A DNA stretch of 64,000 nt, from assembly GCA_017525605.1 (NCBI GenBank), contig JAFXSM010000020.1:62001-126000 (forward strand), written 5' to 3'. The notes under the pieces are model-generated. The model ran no database searches, was not told the origin of the DNA, and saw only the letters and a list, made by a program, of their open reading frames with translations. This DNA is from Treponema sp. (GTDB taxonomy: Bacteria; Spirochaetota; Spirochaetia; Treponematales; Treponemataceae). Every line of letters begins with the position of its first letter. The first letter of the stretch is position 1. The translations under genes and the position numbers were made by a program. Shown piece after piece: positions 42,401 to 52,369 of the stretch.

Positions 42401-42812
42401 CATCTCGGAAAGCGCATACGTCATAATCCGCAACTCACGTTTCACGGGAAACAAATTCGGACTTCGGAACGCAGGAAAAGGCGTTTGCGGAGTGTCGGAT
42501 TCAGCATTCGAAGAAAACAATGATTCAGGCGCACTCATCGAAGGAAACACAAAGACACTCGCAAAAGACTGCACATTCGACAAAAACCTGGACGGATTCT
42601 ATGTGAAAGGGAACGCATACGTCGAGGCAACGCAGTGCTCGATGTCGCAAAACAGCAATATCGGTCTTTCAATCAGGGAGAATTCAACAGGCAAATATAC
42701 GAACTGCCTTACCAAAGGGAACAAGAAGAAAAACACGGAGAACATCACAAAGGCACAGACGAAACCGCAATTCGACAACGACTTTATGACTTCGGTAAAA
42801 AACTTTTTCTGA
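39423..42812 (+). CDS. membrane-anchored right-handed beta-helix protein
   Basis: About 1129 residues. The N-terminus is acidic and disordered with a repeated short motif (GITLGGD, GISLGGDE). About 60-400 is a soluble helical region. One transmembrane segment near 402-424 (VVMTLAVLFILFRVFF) is followed by a Lys/Glu/Ala-rich coiled coil of about 60 residues. From about 515 a long parallel beta-helix of NosD/pectate-lyase-like type (LQDAVNASKDTDTIILAPGVY, then many GI/GV..N..I..C turns) runs to the end. No lyase active site is evident. With no signal peptide, the helical part is probably cytosolic and the beta-helix outside. The function is unknown. Confidence 0.75.
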   Translation: MAENDNLNDGITLGGDVAENTGTAEGISLGGDEQTRNDEPKTDSENAKDTGEQDSKDSASNAENTEAKIDGKNRVDVREFYETLVEPFLENYTGLDFAVDYENFLKIGRIPAVEIYRIADIQVYKAITEDDKKRIKEWCRLWGAEAQKLGNKEQQKREALDAAIPTFMYLFTQETKNDDLRDSLKKIAWANLDSLIKDKCSDKIVELDELSSIKDAAIDLGLLDMSDTDSREDFKKELKEKIEYYGAKIDTIHVAMKRFFEEHSEKDSTFTINTTYSQTELINEFQRLKEFHVKLYPEESVKFDNFPTFLAECGIVLKDKIKYFEDDYFDDFKKHVNLKQLQQSIYKGTKKLAMCKEYGFSDRDWETFEKKHNIIPISDQELMRINQRNGIIKNSLKVGGVVMTLAVLFILFRVFFPNEFTAIVSKIAPSEEMKRQNIEIQKAKAEQQKALAEAKAAQERQIAMEKAEQEKALNEERAAREREKYEEEKRLEEERRNREPKTYTVGMGSSYDFHNLQDAVNASKDTDTIILAPGVYKSTANINKRITITSSPDIVSAIKSKYFSSRDVPIIVIDTKSQSKITANVKISGVVFTTNSALGFTAFSKYLESSANYDRKVGANVSKRGIKWTNFSEDPMSASYKSMLDISANVDFDGVVFADAPQNGVTLISGSQTFNTCYFANITNNAVLALGHSSATFSSLNVDYTACGAGIKAKEHSTISIANAEFKKCHTGIYTEGEAKGSGTNIKFNSSTIASIRSSGNSNITYSGIEIKNNLLKGSAGIAVDGKSNSTFENVDIQKTYAGIVVAGNSNPAIDGCKVLNSTNYGIVFTENAGGRLSNFETYGNIRGIMVQKKSAPLIAKGRVHDNKEAGITFTGSAKGHIEEVESYANSTGFSINDDTSPVITKSKAYSNNNGFLSSENNTAVIANSESYKNNNSGFAIYEVGSAKFKAKNTIDGCKFTQNKNDGIRFQGATQGTIINTISALNGTGSGVSISESAYVIIRNSRFTGNKFGLRNAGKGVCGVSDSAFEENNDSGALIEGNTKTLAKDCTFDKNLDGFYVKGNAYVEATQCSMSQNSNIGLSIRENSTGKYTNCLTKGNKKKNTENITKAQTKPQFDNDFMTSVKNFF

Positions 42813-42817
42813 TAGCA

Positions 42818-42837
42818 ATTAAACCTGTTCGAAAACT
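42818..42837 (+). repeat. dispersed ATTAAACCTGTTCG motif
   Basis: Six bases after the beta-helix gene's stop. Compare 16207, which also abuts a stop codon. Confidence 0.45.
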
Positions 42838-42857
42838 GAAAGTTATCGCTCAGTTTT

Positions 42858-42873
42858 TGTTTCATGTGAAACA
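42858..42873 (+). promoter_or_regulatory. parS-like site, one mismatch
   Basis: TGTTTCATGTGAAACA, differing by one base from the ParB/Spo0J site consensus. Confidence 0.75.
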
Positions 42874-42887
42874 GTCAAAATCTAAAA

Positions 42888-42903
42888 TGTTTCACGTGAA
42901 ACA
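42888..42903 (+). promoter_or_regulatory. parS centromere site
   Basis: TGTTTCACGTGAAACA is a perfect palindromic parS (consensus TGTTNCACGTGAAACA). It lies 30 bp from the first site; a half site TGTTTCAC begins at 42910. About 4.6 kb from dnaA, the usual neighbourhood for ParB loading near the origin. No parA/parB gene is in the window. Confidence 0.9.
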
Positions 42904-42928
42904 GAAATTTGTTTCACAAGATGACAAA

Positions 42929-42974
42929 AAAAGAGCCTTGCAAATTCAAAAAGCAATTTGCAAGGCTCTTTTCG
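42929..42974. terminator. bidirectional terminator between the beta-helix gene and gyrA
   Basis: AAAAGAGCCTTGCAAATT pairs with AATTTGCAAGGCTCTTTT over a 9-nt loop, with A- and T-tracts on both sides. It serves both convergent genes. Confidence 0.85.
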
Positions 42975-42994
42975 TTTATTCGAAATACCCGATA

Positions 42995-45481
42995 CTACTT
43001 CTCATCGTCCTGGTCCTGGGCGATTCTGTCGAAGCCAACGACGTAATCCTGGTCATCGATGTTTATGATGCGGTTGCCGGATGCAGTGCGTCCCTGCAAT
43101 GAAATGTCAGAGACTTTCACGCGGATTGTTTTTCCGCGGGAAGTGATGCAGACGATTTCATCATTCTCCGCAACTGAAATTGCACCGATTACAGGGCCTT
43201 TTCCGTCAACATTTCCGAAGATTCTCTGTCCGCCAGTTCCGCGTCCGTGTGAGTTGAACTCCTGGAAATCAACGCGTTTTCCGTGTCCGCGCTCCGTGAC
43301 GATAAGCGCATTCGTGTCAGGCTGAACTGCAATTGCGGCAGCGAGAGAATCCCCGTCCGACAATCTGATTCCGTGAACGCCGATGCTGCTTCGTCCCATC
43401 GTTCTGACAGTGCTTTCGTCAATCAGCAACGCCTGTCCTTTCTTCGTAACAAGCATAACCTGACCGTTGCCTTCGGAAAGAATCGCGGAAACGAGAGTGT
43501 CGCCATCGTTGAGGATTATCGCAACGATTCCGCGCGTCCTTGCATTCGCGAACTCTTTCGCAAGGCACTTCTTGACGATTCCGTTCTTGGTTGCCATGAA
43601 CACGCATTGGGTGTCGGAAATATCCTTCATGACGAGTATGGTTGAAATTTCCTCGTTCTCGACAACCTGAAGAAGCGACTTGATATTCGTTCCGCGGCTG
43701 CTTCTGCTAGCCTCAGGGATTTCATGCACTTTCACGCCGAACGCACGGCCTTTCGTGGTGATGAAAATGAGATACGAATGTGTAGTTGCCGTAAAAATCT
43801 GCGAGATGTAATCATCTTCGACAAGGCTTGAGCCTGAGCCTACGCCCTTTCCGCCCCTACCTTGCGCTTTGTATAGTGTAAGCGGAAGCCGCTTGATGTA
43901 ACCGAATTTCGAGACAGTGACGACGACATCTTCCTCTTTGACCATATCCTCAAAGTGGAGTTCCTCAGCTTCCTGCGCGACGATATCGGTTTTTCTGTCA
44001 TCGCCGAATTTGTCAGCAAGCTCGTTCGTCTCAGTCTTCACGAGCGCGAAAATCTTCTCTTCATGGGCAAGCAAATCCTGATAATACGCAATCAAGGTCT
44101 CAAGCTCGGCAAGCTCCTTTTTCAGCTCCTCAATCTGCAAATTCGTGAGACGGCGGAGCTGCATATCGACAATCGCAGTTGACTGAACATCGTCAAAGCC
44201 GAACCTAGCCTCAAGCGAAGCCTTTGCCTGCTGAACGTCGCGGCTCGCCCTGATAATCTTGATGACCTCATCTATTGCGTCAACAGCAATGATGAGCGCG
44301 TCCAAAATGTGCTTGCGTGCAAGTGCCTTGTTCAGCTCGAATTTCGTGCGGCGAGTTATGACATCGACACGGTGGTCAACGAAATACTCGATGAGCTGCT
44401 TCAAGTTCAGAATCTGCGGGCGGAGGTTCTGACCGTTCGGTGAATTCTTGTCAGGAACAAGCGCGAGATTAATAACGCTGAAATTCGACTGCAATTCCGT
44501 CTTCGCAAAAAGCTGGTTCACAACGAGTTTTGCAATCGCGCCACGCTTCAGTTCAACGACAAGACGAAGACCAGTTCTGTCCGAAGACTCGTCGTTCGCG
44601 CTTGAGATTCCGTCAATCGCCTTGTCGCGCGCAAGGTCCTTTATCTTCTTGATGACGTTCGTCGTGTTCACGCCATACGGAACTTCCGTAAAGACGATTG
44701 ATTCGCGTCCGTTTTTCGCAGTCTCAATCTCGAATTTCGACCTTATGACGATTTTTCCGCGACCTGTCCTGTACGCCTTTCTGAATCCCTCGCGGCCATA
44801 GATTACGCCGCCTGTCGGAAAATCAGGGCCTTTTATATGAGCCATCAGCTCGTCAATCGAAATATTCCTGTTGTCGATGTATGCGCCGATTGCCGAAGCG
44901 ACCTCGCGCAAGTTATGGGACGGCATATTCGTTGCCATACCGACAGCGATACCGGTCGTTCCGTTGCAAAGAAGATACGGGAACTGGGCAGGAAGAACAG
45001 TCGGCTCTTTTGTTGACTGGTCGAAGTTGTCAATCATATCGATTGTGTCTTTGTCGATATCCTTGACCATCTCCTCGGCGATTTTCGCCATCTTCGCCTC
45101 AGTGTAGCGGTATGCAGCGGCAGGAAAACCGCCGATTGTACCGAAGTTTCCCTTCGGCGTTACAGTCGTATATCTCTGGGAAAAATCCTGTCCGAGGCGA
45201 ACAAGCGCGTCGTAAACGGAAGCGTCGCCATGCGGGTGATAGTGACCGAGAACTTCACCGACAATCTGGGCACATTTTCGTGTAGGTCCAGAACTTGCAA
45301 GATTGAGCTTGTCCATTGCATAGAGGATTCTTCTGTGAACCGGCTTGAGACCGTCACGAACATCAGGCAAAGCACGCTGAATGATTACCGACATCGAATA
45401 GTCGATATACGCCTGCCTTACTTCGTTCTCTATCGGAATCTGAATTATCGTTCCGCCTTCTGGTGTTTTTATTTCGTCCAT
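42995..45481 (-). CDS. gyrA: DNA gyrase subunit A
   Basis: 828 residues. Breakage-reunion subunit that introduces negative supercoils with GyrB. Catalytic Tyr lies in AAYRYTEAKM. The quinolone-determining segment reads HPHGDASVYDALVRL. At the position equal to E. coli Ser83 there is Ala, while Asp87 is kept. The C-terminal beta-pinwheel carries the GyrA-box-like QGRGGKG near residue 536. gyrB ends 15 bp before its start, so gyrB-gyrA form an operon. Confidence 0.97.
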   Translation of the reverse strand: MDEIKTPEGGTIIQIPIENEVRQAYIDYSMSVIIQRALPDVRDGLKPVHRRILYAMDKLNLASSGPTRKCAQIVGEVLGHYHPHGDASVYDALVRLGQDFSQRYTTVTPKGNFGTIGGFPAAAYRYTEAKMAKIAEEMVKDIDKDTIDMIDNFDQSTKEPTVLPAQFPYLLCNGTTGIAVGMATNMPSHNLREVASAIGAYIDNRNISIDELMAHIKGPDFPTGGVIYGREGFRKAYRTGRGKIVIRSKFEIETAKNGRESIVFTEVPYGVNTTNVIKKIKDLARDKAIDGISSANDESSDRTGLRLVVELKRGAIAKLVVNQLFAKTELQSNFSVINLALVPDKNSPNGQNLRPQILNLKQLIEYFVDHRVDVITRRTKFELNKALARKHILDALIIAVDAIDEVIKIIRASRDVQQAKASLEARFGFDDVQSTAIVDMQLRRLTNLQIEELKKELAELETLIAYYQDLLAHEEKIFALVKTETNELADKFGDDRKTDIVAQEAEELHFEDMVKEEDVVVTVSKFGYIKRLPLTLYKAQGRGGKGVGSGSSLVEDDYISQIFTATTHSYLIFITTKGRAFGVKVHEIPEASRSSRGTNIKSLLQVVENEEISTILVMKDISDTQCVFMATKNGIVKKCLAKEFANARTRGIVAIILNDGDTLVSAILSEGNGQVMLVTKKGQALLIDESTVRTMGRSSIGVHGIRLSDGDSLAAAIAVQPDTNALIVTERGHGKRVDFQEFNSHGRGTGGQRIFGNVDGKGPVIGAISVAENDEIVCITSRGKTIRVKVSDISLQGRTASGNRIINIDDQDYVVGFDRIAQDQDDEK

Positions 45482-45496
45482 TTCGCTTTTCCCTTA

Positions 45497-47443
<1,947 letters not shown>

Positions 47444-47529
47444 TTATATTTCTTTTAATTTTTTTCTTGTAAAATGATAAGTGAAATAGATAAATTATAC
47501 TTGTATTGTCAAGAAAAGTAAAGTTGAGC

Positions 47530-47535
47530 TAAAAT
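47530..47535 (+). promoter_or_regulatory. -10 element, leaderless dnaA start
   Basis: TAAAAT, then ATCGGC, then ATG 47542. No SD and no DnaA box nearby, so classic autorepression through boxes is not evident here. Confidence 0.55.
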
Positions 47536-47541
47536 ATCGGC

Positions 47542-49407
47542 ATGTCTGAGCAGATTTATAAGGATTTTTTTGAAGAGGCGATGAATCAAATTCGGGACGA
47601 ATACATCGCGAATGGAAAAGAACGAGATTTCAGATTTTACTTCAATCTTGAATACATAGAGGATACATTTGACACGATAACAGTTTCAGTTCCGTCGGAA
47701 TTCATGTGGAAACAGATGGAGAAAAACGGAAGTGCGGACAAAATTCAGCAGAAGATAAACGAACTCACGGCACAGGACATAAAGCTGATTCCGGTCGCAA
47801 AAAAACAGCAGGCATCAGTCTCGGCGGCAGCGACTCAGAATCAGAGCGCAGCAATCCCGCAAAACCAGACACAAAGGGGAAATTCGCTTCTGAGAAGAGC
47901 AACACAGATACAGAAAAGCGCGTACGAGAAAGAGCGGGAGCCGGAACTTCTGCTCGACGACTCCGACTACAAATTCGACTTCAAACCGGCAATCGCACAG
48001 CCACAACAGCAGCAGCAGCCGATAGAACAAAAAACTGCTCCGTCGTCAGGGCTCGAACGCTATACAAAAAGCATGGCGAATTTGCAGAAGATGATTGAAA
48101 TGCAGGAAATGAAGGAGATGGCGGCAACCGCTGCAAACACGATAGCAGAACAGATGCCGACAGAACCGACAACCCGCCAAACGCCGAATTTCTACCGGGA
48201 GCCGCAGCCGCAGCCACATTTGCAACCGCAAATTCAGAGCCAGCAGCCAATCAGAGAGATTCCGCAAATCAAGCAGGAAACGCAGGGCAAAAGCGACTAC
48301 AACGACGACTACCAGAAATATCTCGAACAGGAAATCCGGAAGATGAACCAGAACACGATTCAGAAAAACCTTCCGCAACTCAGGGACGACTATACGTTCG
48401 ACAATTTCATTCCGGGCGCGAACACGCAGTACGCATACAGCGCGGCAAAACGCGCATCGGAAAAGCCTGGAAACAACGACTACAACCCGATGCTAATCTA
48501 CGGCGGGGTAGGGCTCGGAAAGACGCATCTTATGCAGGCAATCGGGCATTACATAATCGACAACAACCCGGACGCGAAAATCTGCTACATAAGCGCGGAG
48601 TCGTTCACGAACGAATTCATCGCATCGACAAGGAAAAAGACGACCGACGAATTCAAAAAGAAGTACAGGAACCTTGACGTGCTCCTCCTCGACGACATCC
48701 AGTTCCTCGAAGGAAAGGAAGCGACACAGGAAGAGCTTTTCCACACGTTCAACGCGATTTACGACAAATTCGGGCAGCTCGTCTTCACATGCGACAGGCC
48801 TATAGCGGAAATCAGCGGAATCACGAAGAGGCTCATGACGAGGTTCGCAAGGGGAATCAACCTGGACCTGCAGCCGCCTGACTACGAGACGCGACGCGCA
48901 ATCCTCGAACAGAAAATAACGAGCCGCGGAAAAAAAGTGAAATCCGAGATAATCGACTACATCGCGCAGAACGTGCAGTCGAACGTCAGGGACCTCGAAT
49001 CGTGCATGAAAAAAGTCGTGGGCTACAGCGAGCTTATGGAAGAAGAGCTGACGCTCGACATCGCGAAGGAACTTCTCAGGGACAAAATCGACGCGGGCAC
49101 GGACGTTGGGACTGTGACGATGGAATCGATCCAGCAGGCAGTCGTCAAGCATTACGATCTCAAGCTCGCGGACCTCATCGGAAAGAAAAAGAGCAAGCAG
49201 TACGTCCTTCCGCGCCAGATTGCAATCTACGTCTCGCGCAAGCTGATGAGCGAATATTCGCTTCAGGACATCGGGCATGAATTCGGCGGGCGCGACCACT
49301 CGACAATCCTGAAAGCCATAGAGAAAGTCGAGGTGCTCCTTAAAACGAAGCCGGAGATTGTCTCGATTGTGCGCCAAATAGAGAAGGATGCCCATATACA
49401 GCGGTAA
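47542..49407 (+). CDS. dnaA: chromosomal replication initiator DnaA
   Basis: Binds DnaA boxes and opens oriC. 621 residues, about 150 more than usual. Domain I is about 1-85. Domain II is an unusually long Gln/Pro-rich linker of about 190 residues (runs of PQQQQQP and QPQPHLQPQ). The AAA+ core starts at YTFDNFIPGANTQYAYSAA with Walker A GGVGLGKTH and Walker B LLLDDIQF. Domain IV has the HTH signature GGRDHSTILKAIEKV. Confidence 0.97.
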   Translation: MSEQIYKDFFEEAMNQIRDEYIANGKERDFRFYFNLEYIEDTFDTITVSVPSEFMWKQMEKNGSADKIQQKINELTAQDIKLIPVAKKQQASVSAAATQNQSAAIPQNQTQRGNSLLRRATQIQKSAYEKEREPELLLDDSDYKFDFKPAIAQPQQQQQPIEQKTAPSSGLERYTKSMANLQKMIEMQEMKEMAATAANTIAEQMPTEPTTRQTPNFYREPQPQPHLQPQIQSQQPIREIPQIKQETQGKSDYNDDYQKYLEQEIRKMNQNTIQKNLPQLRDDYTFDNFIPGANTQYAYSAAKRASEKPGNNDYNPMLIYGGVGLGKTHLMQAIGHYIIDNNPDAKICYISAESFTNEFIASTRKKTTDEFKKKYRNLDVLLLDDIQFLEGKEATQEELFHTFNAIYDKFGQLVFTCDRPIAEISGITKRLMTRFARGINLDLQPPDYETRRAILEQKITSRGKKVKSEIIDYIAQNVQSNVRDLESCMKKVVGYSELMEEELTLDIAKELLRDKIDAGTDVGTVTMESIQQAVVKHYDLKLADLIGKKKSKQYVLPRQIAIYVSRKLMSEYSLQDIGHEFGGRDHSTILKAIEKVEVLLKTKPEIVSIVRQIEKDAHIQR

Positions 49408-49484
49408 TTCGAGGATTCCATCAACAGGAAATCCACAAAATTCAGCCGTTTAGCTACAGGAAAACTACGGGAAATCCACAAAAA

Positions 49485-49529
49485 ATCCACGAAACTGAAG
49501 AACTATACGTTTCGCGGATTTTTTTTTCG
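49485..49529 (+). terminator. terminator of dnaA
   Basis: ATCC-A-CGAAAC pairs with GTTTCG-C-GGAT and is followed by T9. Confidence 0.75.
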
Positions 49530-49643
49530 CCAGAAACGAAATTCATCAAAATCCACAAAAAAAATCCGCATGAAATTTCAGAAAAAACACCGGAAGAAAC
49601 GCTGAATCTGTGCGTTCTGGAACAAAAATTTAGTTAATTTTCG

Positions 49644-49679
49644 AATTTAGAAATTCAGTGTTTAGTGAATTCCTAAATT
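49644..49679. repeat. AT-rich inverted repeat in oriC (1)
   Basis: AATTTAGAAATTCA against TGAATTCCTAAATT, 14-bp arms with one mismatch and an 8-nt loop. Confidence 0.7.
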
Positions 49680-49712
49680 TTTATAAGGATGTGTATAGAA
49701 TTTGAATTCAAC

Positions 49713-49751
49713 AAAAATTTACTAAATTTCGATCGAATTTAGTAAATTTTT
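49713..49751. repeat. AT-rich inverted repeat in oriC (2)
   Basis: Arms AAAAATTTACTAAATT and AATTTAGTAAATTTTT around CGATCG, perfect except for one extra T. It abuts the DnaA box at 49750. Confidence 0.8.
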
Positions 49752-50099
49752 ATGCACAGCCATTGTGGAAAACTCGCGAATTTCTGTGGAAATCTTGTAT
49801 TCGGAATGTTGATAAACAGTCTGATTTCATAAAATTTGTGGTTTTGTAGTTTTCGTGTGCAAAAAATTCAGAGAGTTATCCACAGAGAGAATTCAGACGC
49901 ACGAGGGCTTCGGGGCACTTTTCCACAAATGCACAGAGCCTATTACTACTACTACTAAATTTATAAATTCATAATTAAATAAAAAACGCCATGGGATTCG
50001 AAAAAATCAGAAAGGGAAAACATAAAATCATTTTTCGGTTTTCTAATATGAAAAAACAATCTACACTTCAAGCAGAAATTTTTTTAGGAGCAACTGCAA

Positions 50100-51224
50100 A
50101 TGAAATTCTCTTTCAACAGAAACGCGCTGATAAACGAAATTGCAATAGCGCAGGAAATCATCTCTACAAAAAACGCAGATACGATAACGTCATTTGTTTC
50201 TTTAACAACCTCAAACAATATGCTTACGATCAAGGCCGTCGACCCGAACATGAATTTTCAGGCGAACATTCCTGTTGAAACTGACATCGACGGAACTTCC
50301 ATTGTCTTCTGTCCGAAACTTATGAGCATTCTTTCGCTGATTCCTGAGGGCGACGTCCTTTTCGAGACGGAGCAGAAGGAAAGTATGCAGATTGCCGTGA
50401 TAAAACATTCGACGAAGAAAATCAGGTTCACGCTGAGATGCGGCGACGAGACAAAATTCCCTCAGATTGAGAGCCAGAACGACGTCGAATTCTTCGAGAT
50501 TCCGGCAAAAGATTTGAAGGAGATGATCTCCCACACGATTTTTGCTGTAGGAACAGACCAGGAAAGGCTTATGCTCACTGGCGTTCATTTTGAGAAAAGC
50601 GAGAACGACCTCGTGCTCGTCGCGACAGACCGTGCGCGCGTTGCTTACGAGGCACGCCCTCTTCTGGCCGATGTCGCCGAGCTCAAGCCGATTATCGTTC
50701 CTCCGAAAGTCCTTAACATCGTCGCAAAGCATTCTTCGGACGAGGGCAACATCTCTCTTTCGATTACGGAAAAGAGCATCATTTTCAAATTCTCGAACTA
50801 CGTCATCTCGTCGAACCTGATAGACGCAGTTTATCCGAACTTCAGACGGATTTTCCCGGAGAATTCTCCGTTCAAGTTCATCGTTCAGCTGGACGAATTT
50901 GCGGCGGCTGTAAAGCGCATCTCCGTAATGAGCGAGGACAAGGACAGGGACAAGGTCCGCATTTTCTTTGACCTTGCGCCTGGCGTTCTGAGCATCCACG
51001 CTGCGAGCGACCTCGGCGAGGCGCGCGAGGAGATTCCGTGCCAGTACGCAGGCGAGAACGTTTCCCTTGCGTTCAAGACGAAGCATATCGAGGATTCGAT
51101 AAAGAACATGGACAGCGATTCCGTCGCGTTCGAATTCTCCGAGGCGGGAAAGGGCGTAATCATCAGGACTGAGCCAGCCTCAACTTGTCTCAATCTTGTC
51201 GTGTCGATAAAGACAATCGGCTAG
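50100..51224 (+). CDS. dnaN: DNA polymerase III beta sliding clamp
   Basis: 374 residues, three clamp domains, normal length. Landmarks: MKFSFNRNALINEIAIAQEI, MLTGVHFEKSENDLVLVATD at the domain I-II region, and the C-terminal LNLVVSIKTIG in place of the usual M-P-M-R-L end. The latter is an atypical C-terminus, but the rest aligns with the family. SD TAGGAG 9 nt before ATG. Confidence 0.95.
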   Translation: MKFSFNRNALINEIAIAQEIISTKNADTITSFVSLTTSNNMLTIKAVDPNMNFQANIPVETDIDGTSIVFCPKLMSILSLIPEGDVLFETEQKESMQIAVIKHSTKKIRFTLRCGDETKFPQIESQNDVEFFEIPAKDLKEMISHTIFAVGTDQERLMLTGVHFEKSENDLVLVATDRARVAYEARPLLADVAELKPIIVPPKVLNIVAKHSSDEGNISLSITEKSIIFKFSNYVISSNLIDAVYPNFRRIFPENSPFKFIVQLDEFAAAVKRISVMSEDKDRDKVRIFFDLAPGVLSIHAASDLGEAREEIPCQYAGENVSLAFKTKHIEDSIKNMDSDSVAFEFSEAGKGVIIRTEPASTCLNLVVSIKTIG

Positions 51225-51250
51225 AATTTTTTTTTCGGGGGGAGTGAATA

Positions 51251-52369
51251 GTGCCGTTGCTTTCGATTTCCTATGTGAATTTCAGGAACATTCAGAACGA
51301 GACGATCGACCTGCTTTCGAAGGAGGTGTTCTTCGTCGGCGAGAACGGGCAGGGGAAGAGCAATCTGCTTGAGTCTGTCTATTATCTTGCGTATGGCTCG
51401 TCGTTCAGGACTCATTCTGATTCGGAAATCATAAGAAGCGGCGAGAATGCGTTCAGCCTCCGCACGCTTTTCAAACGGAGCGAGGACAATGCCGACTCGG
51501 TCTTCATTTCGCTTGAGAACGCAAAGACGACGACGAAAAAGAAAATCGTCAAGAACGGCAAGACTCTCAAGGACAGGAAAGAGCTTGTAAACACGATGCC
51601 GTGCGTCCTTTTCTGCCATGAGGATTTGGAATTCGCGGTCGGAGAGCCTGAGCGCAGGCGTTTTTTCGTTGACCAGTGCCTTTCGATGTACGATATGTAT
51701 TACATCGACATTTCCAGAAACTACAAGAAAATTCTCAAAAGCAGGAACCTTTCCCTCAAGCAGCAGCAGTTTTCCATGCTCGACGTTTATGATTTGCAGC
51801 TTTCGGAATACGGGCTTCAGATTCAGAAGAAGCGGAATGACGCGGTTTTCAAGTTTAACCAGATTTTCGCGGGGCTTTACGAGCGGATAACTGGAATCGA
51901 CAACGTGACGATCCGATACAGCCCGTCTTGGAAATCAAGTTCCGGTTCGATTCCGAATCAGGCGGATGTCCTGAAAATCCTCTCGGAGAAGCGCGAGGTC
52001 GACAGGGTGATGCAGACGACGATGAGCGGGCCGCACAGGGACAAAATCCGCTTTGTGAGGAACGGCACCGATTTCGTTCCGACAGCATCGACAGGGCAGA
52101 GGAGGCTTCTTGCGATTCTCCTCCGCATTGCTCAGGCGATTTTCTACACGCAGGCGACCGAAAAAAAGCCGATACTTTTGATGGACGACGTTCTTCTTGA
52201 GCTTGACCCGGACAAAAGGCAGCACGTCACGTCTCTTCTGCCTGAGTACGACCAGCTTTTCTGCACGTTCCTGCCGGGCGAGCCTTACGAGCGTTATGCG
52301 AAGAGCACGACGAAAATTTACAAGATTGAAAAAGGAGGGTGGAGTGAATTACAGTCAAAGCCTCAGTAA
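51251..52369 (+). CDS. recF: DNA replication/repair protein RecF
   Basis: 372 residues. SMC-like ATPase that loads RecA at gaps with RecOR. The start is a GTG at 51251 with SD GGGGGAG. Walker A is GENGQGKSN near residue 32, the signature is STGQRRLLAILLRIAQ, and Walker B is KPILLMDDVLLELD. It overlaps the next gene by 26 nt. Confidence 0.94.
   Translation: MPLLSISYVNFRNIQNETIDLLSKEVFFVGENGQGKSNLLESVYYLAYGSSFRTHSDSEIIRSGENAFSLRTLFKRSEDNADSVFISLENAKTTTKKKIVKNGKTLKDRKELVNTMPCVLFCHEDLEFAVGEPERRRFFVDQCLSMYDMYYIDISRNYKKILKSRNLSLKQQQFSMLDVYDLQLSEYGLQIQKKRNDAVFKFNQIFAGLYERITGIDNVTIRYSPSWKSSSGSIPNQADVLKILSEKREVDRVMQTTMSGPHRDKIRFVRNGTDFVPTASTGQRRLLAILLRIAQAIFYTQATEKKPILLMDDVLLELDPDKRQHVTSLLPEYDQLFCTFLPGEPYERYAKSTTKIYKIEKGGWSELQSKPQ

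Larger units (their letters stand above)
49408..50099. other. putative replication origin oriC between dnaA and dnaN
   Basis: 692 bp, AT-rich, without a gene. DnaA boxes: TTATGCACA (49750-49758) and TTATCCACA (49876-49884) fit TTATNCACA. One-mismatch forms include TTTTCCACA near 49919 and the complement of TGTGTATAG near 49690. Many AATCCACA repeats occur at 49420-49560. Two long AT-rich inverted repeats (49644-49679 and 49713-49751) form the likely unwinding region. The strand switch of gyrBA versus dnaA-dnaN supports an origin here. Confidence 0.85.

Noticed and set aside
48493..49395. 300-codon ORF antisense to dnaA
   Set aside because: Lies opposite the conserved AAA+ and HTH domains of DnaA; no coding signature.
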